Positions 57,128 through 64,000 of a stretch of DNA of 64,000 bases are shown one piece after another. Origin of the DNA: Chitinivorax sp. PXF-14 (lineage in GTDB: Bacteria > Pseudomonadota > Gammaproteobacteria > Burkholderiales > SCOH01); contig NZ_JBFNXJ010000010.1 in the NCBI RefSeq assembly GCF_040812015.1, positions 122,747 through 186,746 of the forward strand, read 5' to 3'. Below the pieces are notes generated by a model, which searched no databases, was not told where the DNA came from, and was given only the letters and a program-made list of their open reading frames with translations. Made by a program: the position numbers and the translations under genes. Positions within the stretch are counted from its first letter, which is position 1; every line of letters begins with the position of its first letter.

Positions 57128-58193
57128 GTTCAAGCGTCTAATCCCTGTATTCCCGCTGCTGGCGGCGCTGTGCGCCGGCGCACAGGCGGCCACTTTCACC
57201 CTGCCCAACGACGGCTCGACGGTCGTCGGCCAGGTGCGCATCGTGGTGCCCACGCCCGACAACACGCTGCTCGACGTGATGCGCCATTTCGATGTCGGCT
57301 ACGACGAGATCGGCAGCGCCAACCCCGGCGTGTCGATCTGGACACCGGGCGAATTCACGCCCGTGGTGGTGCCGAGCCAGTTCATTCTGCCACCCGTGCC
57401 ATGGAAAGGTATCGTCATCAACATCCCGCAGCGGCGCCTGTACTACTTCCCGCTGCCGAAAAAGGGCGAGGCGGCCAAGGTGATCACCTACCCGATCAGC
57501 ATCGCACGCGAGGGCTGGTCGACGCCGCTCGGCGAGACGCGCATCACCGCCAAGTTCAAGGACCCGAGCTGGTTCGTGCCGAAGAGCATCAAGGAAGAAC
57601 ACCTGCGCGATGAGGGTGTGGAGCTGCCCGAATACTTCCCGCCCGGCCCCGACAACCCGATGGGCATGCTGGCGATGCGCACCGGCTTTGCCGGCATCTT
57701 CATCCACGCCACCAACCGTCCCTGGGGCGTGGGCCTGCGCACCAGCCACGGCTGCCTGCACCTCTACCCGGAAGACGCGGCCGAGATCTTCCCGCTGCTG
57801 CCGGCCAACACCCCGGTACGCGTGATCGACGAGCCGGTGCTGGTCGGCAATGACCACGGGCGCTGGGTGATGGCGACCTACACGCCGGTCGCCGAATACC
57901 CGAGCCCGTTCTCGCTCTACACGCGCGCCACGGTGGCGCTGGGCAATGCGCTCGGCAGGGCCGGCAAGGCCGCGCCGCAGGCCGATATCGACTGGCAGCG
58001 GGTGCAGGCGATCTCGCGCCAGCCGCAGTCGGTGCCCGTCGCGCTGACGCCGGACCAGCTCGGGCTGGCCGCCTGGCTCGACACGCTGCCGCAGGAGCGC
58101 TATGACTTTGCCCCCTACGGCATGGATGCCAACAACGCCCAGCTGCCGGAGCCACGGCCGCGCGCCGGCACGGAAGCAGGCAACGGTAAATAA
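57126..58193 (+). CDS. L,D-transpeptidase (YkuD) with LysM-like N-terminal domain
   Basis: The 355-residue protein has a signal peptide (cleaved near AQA), a LysM-like segment (LLDVMRHFDVGYDEIGSANP), and the YkuD catalytic domain with IHATNRPWGVGLRTSHGCLH (catalytic Cys210). It resembles ErfK/YbiS/YcfS-type enzymes that link Lpp to peptidoglycan. The Lpp-like lipoprotein gene is 0.6 kb away, which suggests a partner. The start overlaps that of the divergent transpeptidase gene. Confidence 0.93.
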   Translation: MFKRLIPVFPLLAALCAGAQAATFTLPNDGSTVVGQVRIVVPTPDNTLLDVMRHFDVGYDEIGSANPGVSIWTPGEFTPVVVPSQFILPPVPWKGIVINIPQRRLYYFPLPKKGEAAKVITYPISIAREGWSTPLGETRITAKFKDPSWFVPKSIKEEHLRDEGVELPEYFPPGPDNPMGMLAMRTGFAGIFIHATNRPWGVGLRTSHGCLHLYPEDAAEIFPLLPANTPVRVIDEPVLVGNDHGRWVMATYTPVAEYPSPFSLYTRATVALGNALGRAGKAAPQADIDWQRVQAISRQPQSVPVALTPDQLGLAAWLDTLPQERYDFAPYGMDANNAQLPEPRPRAGTEAGNGK

Positions 58194-58262
58194 GCGTAAG
58201 CCCGCGCGGCCCGGCCGAGGCAATCGGGTAATATCCGCCTTTACGCATTGCCTGCCGCCGCC

Positions 58263-59237
58263 ATGTCCCTGTTACGCAAACTGCCTATCGACGGCTTTCT
58301 CGCCGCCATGCTCAGCGCCGTGCTGCTGGCCCTGGCCTACCCGCAGCTCGGTGCCTCGCACGGGCCGCTGCACCTCGGCTGGGTGACCAATCTGGGTGTG
58401 GCCGCCGTGTTCTTCCTGCACGGTGCCGCGTTGTCGCGCCAGAGCCTGCGCGCCGGCTTCGGCCACTGGCGCCTGCACCTGTTCGTGCAGCTGTCCACCT
58501 ATGTGCTGTTCCCGCTGCTCGGCATGCTGATCGTCTTCGCGGCGCGCGGGCACTTCGCCGACACGCTGTTGACGGGCCTGTTCTACCTGTGCGCGCTGCC
58601 GTCGACGATCTCGTCCTCGGTCGCGATGACCAGCCTAGCCCGTGGCAACGTGCCCGCCGCCGTGTTCAACGCCTCGCTGTCTAGCCTCGTCGGCATGCTG
58701 GCCACGCCGCTGCTGGTGGGCATGATGGCCACGACCCACGGTGAACACCTGCCGCTATTGCAATCCATCCGCGACATCGCGCTGCAGCTGCTGCTGCCGT
58801 TCGCGCTGGGCCAGTGGCTGCGGCCGTGGATCGGCGCCTTCATCCAGCGGCACAAGGCCCGCATCAACCTGATCGACCGTGGCGTGATCGTGCTGATCGT
58901 CTATTCCTCGTTCTGCGACTCGACGCTGGCCGGGCTATGGTCGCGCTACAGCGGCTGGATGTTGCTGGAAACCTTCGTGCTGGTGGCCGCCCTGCTGGCG
59001 CTGGCGCTGGCCGCCACGACCTGGCTCAGCCGCCGCATCGGCTTTGCGGTCGACGACGAAATCACCGCCGTCTTCTGCGGCTCGAAAAAAAGCCTGGCCT
59101 CGGGCGTGCCGATGGCCAAGCTGCTGTTCGGCAGCCACCCTGGGCTCGGGCTGATCGTGCTGCCGATCATGTTCTATCACCAGTTGCAGCTAGTGGTCTG
59201 CTCGATTCTGGCGCGCCGCTACGCAAGCCGCACCTGA
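58263..59237 (+). CDS. Bile acid:sodium symporter-like carrier (SBF-like)
   Basis: The 324-residue polytopic membrane protein begins LLRKLPIDGFLAAMLSAVLL and carries FYLCALPSTISSSVAMTSLA and VDDEITAVFCGSKKSLASGV, signatures of the SBF-like (PF13593-type, YfeH-like) branch of the bile acid:sodium symporter superfamily. The substrate is unknown. The ATG at 58263 is used rather than TTG 58248. A bidirectional terminator follows. Confidence 0.88.
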   Translation: MSLLRKLPIDGFLAAMLSAVLLALAYPQLGASHGPLHLGWVTNLGVAAVFFLHGAALSRQSLRAGFGHWRLHLFVQLSTYVLFPLLGMLIVFAARGHFADTLLTGLFYLCALPSTISSSVAMTSLARGNVPAAVFNASLSSLVGMLATPLLVGMMATTHGEHLPLLQSIRDIALQLLLPFALGQWLRPWIGAFIQRHKARINLIDRGVIVLIVYSSFCDSTLAGLWSRYSGWMLLETFVLVAALLALALAATTWLSRRIGFAVDDEITAVFCGSKKSLASGVPMAKLLFGSHPGLGLIVLPIMFYHQLQLVVCSILARRYASRT

Positions 59238-59250
59238 GGCTGCAGCAACA

Positions 59251-59279
59251 AAAAGCCCGTGGCGACACCACGGGCTTTT
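59251..59279. terminator. Bidirectional terminator
   Basis: AAAAGCCCGTGG (59251-59262) pairs with CCACGGGCTTTT (59268-59279), with A and T runs outside. It serves the convergent carrier and outer-membrane genes. Confidence 0.9.
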
Positions 59280-59296
59280 TGCTGGCAGCAACTCGC

Positions 59297-59953
59297 TCAG
59301 AAGCCAATCGTCACGCCGATATTGATCACCGGCCACACCTTGAAGCCGCGGATCTTGTCGTCGAGCTTCTGGCGCTCCTGCTCGGCGTCGGCCTGGATCT
59401 GGTCGCACTGCGCCGTGCCCTGGATCGCCGCGCCGCAGTTGGCGCTGAGGCTGGTCTTGTTGCCGCCGGCGAGAATCACGCCGAGGTCGGCGTAGAAATT
59501 GACGCCCATCCCCGACACATTGCCGTAACCGATGCCGAGGTAGGGCGCGACACGGTTCTTGCCCTTGATCTCGCCATCCACCGAGCCCAGCTCGGCCGAG
59601 CTGTAGGTGTGGCCGTTGATGGTGTAGGTGCCGTTGGTCGGACGGCCGGTGACATTGAGACGGTTGTCGGCGTTGACGATGCCGCCGGTCAGGCGGAACG
59701 GCCCCACCGGGCTGAAATCGAGCAGGGCGCTGAAATTGCGCAGCTGCAGCCGGCCGTCGTAATCGACATCGGTATCGTGGATGCTGCGGTTGTAGTTCAG
59801 GCCGCTGAAGCCAAAGCGCGCGGACAGCGTCGGCGCGATGCCGATACCGAAATCGCCGCCGACACCCGTCGTGCCGCCACGAATGCCAATGCCCACCGCC
59901 GATGCGCTGCCTGCCGCAGCCATCAGCGCTACCGCCAATAGTGTTCTTTTCAT
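59297..59953 (-). CDS. Outer-membrane beta-barrel protein
   Basis: The 218-residue protein has a signal peptide (MKRTLLAVALMAAAGSASAV) and alternating hydrophobic strands with Gly/aromatic turns (GIGIAPTLSARFGFSGLNYN, LDFSPVGPFRLTGGIVNADN, YLGIGYGNVSGMGVNFYADL), ending in a terminal Phe (NIGVTIGF) as outer-membrane barrels do. It contains a short charged helix (QIQADAEQERQKLDDKIRG). It resembles OmpW/'outer membrane beta-barrel' hypothetical proteins; function unknown. Confidence 0.8.
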   Translation of the reverse strand: MKRTLLAVALMAAAGSASAVGIGIRGGTTGVGGDFGIGIAPTLSARFGFSGLNYNRSIHDTDVDYDGRLQLRNFSALLDFSPVGPFRLTGGIVNADNRLNVTGRPTNGTYTINGHTYSSAELGSVDGEIKGKNRVAPYLGIGYGNVSGMGVNFYADLGVILAGGNKTSLSANCGAAIQGTAQCDQIQADAEQERQKLDDKIRGFKVWPVINIGVTIGF

Positions 59954-60147
59954 CTTCCCTGCCCCCGCTTATTCAAAAGATCGCACACGCCCCGAGCCGG
60001 TTTGGCCTCAATGCCTAGTGCCTCGGGGCGCAGATTTTAGCCTAGATCAGCGCCGCCCCCTAGACAAGCCATCAGCGCCCAGGCAGCGGCTTTGCTAGAA
60101 TTGCAGGGTTTTGTCCACCTACCCTTACACCAAATTCTGGAAACGCC

Positions 60148-61815
<1,668 letters not shown>

Positions 61816-61830
61816 GCTGGGAGGTAATGC

Positions 61831-61865
61831 TGGCGTGGCTTTCAGCCTTGGCTGCAGGCCACGTC
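61831..61865. repeat. Imperfect direct repeat, copy 1
   Basis: This 35-bp stretch after ettA matches 62669-62702 at 27 of 35 positions with one gap. The two copies flank the gene cassette on both sides. Confidence 0.4.
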
Positions 61866-61945
61866 CAGAGCGGATTGCAGTGATGACGTGTTTGTTTTTA
61901 TTTTTCGGACGTCCTTGGATTTATTTTTAGGACGCCTACTTATAG

Positions 61946-62643
61946 TTAGCCCTCAAGAGGAGAGCTAGATGCCAAGTTGGCACTTGATCAATGCTGACGA
62001 GATCGCCGCAGAGCACAAGTACACCTTCTACAAGCCGTCTGCCGGCATCATTGAGCAGGTGGTGTCGGGAGAGGTAGTCAAGTTGATCTTCGAATTCGAA
62101 AGCGAAGATCCAAATGCGCCACGTGCCGAACGCATGTGGGTATTGGTTGATGAAGTCAGCGGCCAAGGCCGCTTCAAGGGGCGTCTCAACAACGAGCCCA
62201 AGTACATCGTTGATCTCAAGCTCGATGATCCGGTCGAGTTCGAAGCGTGCCACATCATCAACACCGAGCACGACGACGATGACAACATCGTCGAACGGTA
62301 CATCAAGCGCTGCTTTGTCACTAACCGGGTCTTGAATGAGGGCTACAAAGTAGGGTACCTCTATCGTGAAGAGCCGGATGAAGAGAAGGACAGCGGCTGG
62401 AGAATCACCTCAAACACCGAGTCCGACGAGTACACGGACAACACCGAGAACGTGGCCTATGTTTCGCTTGGCGCGGTGTTGAGCAGGGACGATTCCTTCC
62501 TCAACCTTCTTGAGCAGCCAGTTGGCTCGGCGTTCATTCGGAATGCAAGCACCAATGAGTTCGTGTCGTTGTCGCCTGAGGGCTAACCCCTCCGTCAAGG
62601 GGACGTCTTGCGCCAAGGCGCAAGCCGCCCCTTACGTCGAACG
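61946..62643 (+). mobile_element. Integron gene cassette (DUF2314/DUF2185 gene plus attC)
   Basis: The left boundary is a GTTAGCC core site (61945-61951) and the right boundary the GTTAGGG core of an attC site (62643-62649). A single gene fills the cassette and its stop codon lies inside the attC, as is usual for integron cassettes. No integron integrase is visible within the window, and no second attC is seen upstream. Confidence 0.75.
61969..62586 (+). CDS. DUF2314 + DUF2185 (Imm33-like) cassette protein
   Basis: The 205-residue acidic protein has an N-terminal DUF2314-like domain (AAEHKYTFYKPSAGIIEQVV, VKLIFEFESEDPNAPRAERM, EFEACHIINTEHDDD) and a C-terminal DUF2185-like domain (KRCFVTNRVLNEGYKVGYLY, SGWRITSNTESDEYTDNTEN, AYVSLGAVLSRDDSFLNLL). 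DUF2185 is grouped with Imm33-type immunity proteins, so a toxin-neutralising role is possible but unproven. No toxin gene accompanies it. AGAGGAGAG precedes the start. Base composition is less GC-rich than its neighbours, consistent with transfer. Confidence 0.8.
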   Translation: MPSWHLINADEIAAEHKYTFYKPSAGIIEQVVSGEVVKLIFEFESEDPNAPRAERMWVLVDEVSGQGRFKGRLNNEPKYIVDLKLDDPVEFEACHIINTEHDDDDNIVERYIKRCFVTNRVLNEGYKVGYLYREEPDEEKDSGWRITSNTESDEYTDNTENVAYVSLGAVLSRDDSFLNLLEQPVGSAFIRNASTNEFVSLSPEG

Positions 62644-62649
62644 TTAGGG
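62581..62649 (+). other. attC recombination site
   Basis: The site has an inverse core GGCTAAC (62581-62587) and core GTTAGGG (62643-62649), arms TCAAGGGGACG and CGCCCCTTACGTCGA that pair with the extra-helical pattern of attC sites, and a central stem CTTGCGCC (62607-62614) / GGCGCAAG (62617-62624). At 69 bp it is of the short type. The core sites each deviate by one base from the RYYYAAC/GTTRRRY consensus. Confidence 0.8.
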
Positions 62650-62668
62650 TATGGCTGGGGTTGAGGTC

Positions 62669-62702
62669 TGGTGCGGCTTCCAGCGTGCCTGTAGGCCGCG
62701 TC
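62669..62702. repeat. Imperfect direct repeat, copy 2
   Basis: Partner of 61831-61865 (27 of 35 positions identical, one gap), lying just after the attC site and before the IS3 element. Confidence 0.4.
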
Positions 62703-62775
62703 GGTATTGGTTCTTGGCGATGCCAGCGTCAGTAGCGTTGTTTGGGGTGCCCTGACAAGAGCAGACAGCTCCGTT

Positions 62776-63609
62776 TCAAGCGGCCTCAACAGAACCCCAA
62801 TATTTCTGGGTGAACTCTGCCGGGGCCAAGTAGCCAAGCCGTGAGTGGCGGCGTTGACGGTTATAAAAGATTTCGATGTACTCCCTGATCGAGGCTTCGG
62901 CCTCTGCCCGCGTGGTGTAACGGCGATGGTGAACCAGCTCGTTCTTCAGCGTTCCCCAGAAGCTTTCTATCGGCGCGTTGTCGAAGCAATTTCCCTTGCG
63001 TGACATCGAGCCGTGCATCTTGAACTGCGTCAGCAAATCGCCATAAGTCTTGGCGCAGTATTGGCTGCCACGGTCGGTATGGTGGATCAGCCCGGACGGC
63101 GGCCGATGGTAGTGAACCGCCCGACACAGTGCCTTGCGGACCAACTCGGTCGTCATCCGCGCGCCCATGGCATAGCCGACGATCTCGCAGCTGAACACAT
63201 CCTTCAGTGCAGCCAAGTACAGCCATCCCTCATCCGTCGGGATGTACGTGATGTCGCCCGTCCAGACCTCATTCGGGCGGGTCGGCTCGAACACCTGGCC
63301 CAGTACGTTCTCCGCAACCGGCAAGGTGTGTGCCGAGTGGGTGGTCGCCTTGAACTTGCGCTTCTGCCGGCAACGGATGCCCATCTGGCGCCGCAAACGG
63401 TCGATGCGATCGCGGCCGGCCTCAAAGCCCATGGCCGCCAGCTCGGGCTGCAAACGACGTACCCCGTAGGTCTCCCGCGTCTTGGTGTGCGCAGCCCGAA
63501 TCGCCACTTTCAGCCGCTCATCCTCTTGTTGCCGCGCAGATGGGGCACGTCCGCACCAATCGTAGAAGCCCGCACGGGACACCGCCAGCATGCGGCAGGC
63601 CACCACCAC
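62776..63609 (-). CDS. IS3-family transposase OrfB (DDE integrase domain)
   Basis: The 277-residue frame has the HTH-21-like segment (ETYGVRRLQPELAAMGFEAG) and the DDE catalytic domain: VWTGDITYIPTDEGWLYLAA (first Asp), HHTDRGSQYCAKTYGDLL (second Asp) and GNCFDNAPIESFWGTLKNEL (Glu). OrfB normally is made only as a fusion with OrfA by -1 frameshifting. The GTG at 63609 is simply the first start-like codon; upstream the same frame continues without a stop to the A-run (KKKRPLLCSGVTARYAWVEE). Confidence 0.9.
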   Translation of the reverse strand: MVVACRMLAVSRAGFYDWCGRAPSARQQEDERLKVAIRAAHTKTRETYGVRRLQPELAAMGFEAGRDRIDRLRRQMGIRCRQKRKFKATTHSAHTLPVAENVLGQVFEPTRPNEVWTGDITYIPTDEGWLYLAALKDVFSCEIVGYAMGARMTTELVRKALCRAVHYHRPPSGLIHHTDRGSQYCAKTYGDLLTQFKMHGSMSRKGNCFDNAPIESFWGTLKNELVHHRRYTTRAEAEASIREYIEIFYNRQRRHSRLGYLAPAEFTQKYWGSVEAA

Positions 63610-63940
63610 CGGAAATAGGTTTCGGTGCTCTTCTACCCACGCGTACCGGGCAGTGACGCCTGAGCAAAGTAGCGGCCGCTTTTTTTATGACATCTCGCTC
63701 CAGGCGGGCTTCGGCCAACTCCTTGCGCAGCCGGGCGTTCTCAGCTTCCAACGCCGAGGCACTGCGCGCGCCCGGCGCCGCTTTGACGTCGCCAGACTTC
63801 GATGCCACCACCCAGTTAGCCAACGTACCCTTGGGGATGCCTAGCCGTCTGGCCGCCTCTTCAAGGCTGAGGCCTTGTTCAAGTGCCAGCTTTACCGCTT
63901 CAGCACGGAACTCTACTGGATATGTCTTTCTGGTCTTCAT
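63518..63940 (-). CDS. IS3-family OrfA (HTH and leucine zipper), frame altered at its 3' end
   Basis: The first ~90 residues are a normal IS3 OrfA: HTH (MKTRKTYPVEFRAEAVKLAL, LGIPKGTLANWVV) and leucine-zipper region (LEAENARLRKELAEARLERD), ending DVIKKAAA. Normal family members then read YFAQASLPGTRG and stop; here that sequence is in the -1 frame, so the gene runs on for about 45 more residues. A one-base deletion just after the A-run explains this. OrfB lies +1 to OrfA rather than the usual -1. Confidence 0.75.
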   Translation of the reverse strand: MKTRKTYPVEFRAEAVKLALEQGLSLEEAARRLGIPKGTLANWVVASKSGDVKAAPGARSASALEAENARLRKELAEARLERDVIKKAAATLLRRHCPVRVGRRAPKPISGGGGLPHAGGVPCGLLRLVRTCPICAATRG

Positions 63941-64000
63941 TTCACTCTCCGACTGTCAATGGTAACAATCGGAACTGTCTGCTGGAATCAGGCTAGCCCA

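Larger units (their letters stand above)
62753..63990 (-). mobile_element. IS3-family insertion sequence
   Basis: The element of about 1.24 kb is bounded by imperfect inverted repeats: TGACAAGAGCAGACAGCTCC at 62753 and, as reverse complement at 63990, TGATTCCAGCAGACAGTTCC. It contains orfA and orfB in the IS3 order on the minus strand. The ends begin with TG and end with CA as in the family. No obvious target-site duplication was found. It lies directly downstream of the attC cassette. Confidence 0.85.

Overview
The window is 64 kb of GC-rich, densely coding bacterial chromosome. It looks like a betaproteobacterium, plausibly of the Neisseriales (Chitinibacteraceae/Chromobacteriaceae side). 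That placement is inferred from gene content: hemA-prfA, mreBCD-mrdA-rodA-rlpA, gatCAB, metH, ettA, cysDN, creA and PEP-CTERM proteins. It does not come from any database match. No rRNA, tRNA, CRISPR array, prophage or replication origin was seen. The last 2 kb (61.9-64.0 kb) is the only clearly mobile part.

Layout. 0-9.2 kb: the start of a secreted lipase cut by the window edge, sulfate activation (cysD, cysN), a glycine-zipper envelope protein, a flavoprotein and cobalamin-dependent methionine synthase (metH). 9.3-16.3 kb: a FimV-like membrane protein, a YqiA esterase, a sensorless histidine kinase with a receiver-TPR partner, a thioesterase, an RNB exoribonuclease and a TonB-like protein. 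16.3-21.0 kb (minus): gatC-gatA, a frameshifted acetyltransferase, a LysE/RhtB exporter and gatB. 21.2-28.9 kb (plus): the cell-elongation cluster mreB-mreC-mreD-mrdA-rodA, then rlpA and a TsaC-type gene. 28.9-31.4 kb: hemA and prfA. 31.4-42.9 kb: an acetyltransferase, an AzgA-type purine permease, a complete FtrABCD-type ferrous iron uptake operon behind a probable Fur box, an oxidoreductase, a DUF1615 lipoprotein, yaeQ, a cupin protein, a GDSL esterase with a VPxP-type sorting signal, a UPF0178 protein and a RimJ-like acetyltransferase.

43-54.8 kb: hypoxanthine phosphoribosyltransferase, small envelope and zinc-ribbon proteins, a UDG-family protein, a PAS-GGDEF diguanylate cyclase, a small membrane protein behind a cluster of palindromic operators, a DUF429 protein, an RsuA-family pseudouridine synthase, a periplasmic binding protein, a YcaQ/AlkZ-type glycosylase, creA and a PEP-CTERM protein. 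55-61.8 kb: a UPF0114 membrane protein, an Lpp-like lipoprotein, two L,D-transpeptidases whose start codons overlap head to head, a bile-acid-symporter-like carrier, an outer-membrane barrel protein and ettA. 61.9-64.0 kb: one integron gene cassette (DUF2314 + DUF2185 protein with an attC site) followed by an IS3-family element.

Most notable observations: (i) both genes with exosortase-type sorting signals, 13 kb apart, are preceded at the same distance by a -24/-12 (sigma-54) promoter match; (ii) a lone attC cassette with no integrase in view; (iii) three copies of a 12-bp operator plus a separate 18-bp palindrome in front of an orphan small membrane protein; (iv) two divergent L,D-transpeptidase genes sharing a CATG start.
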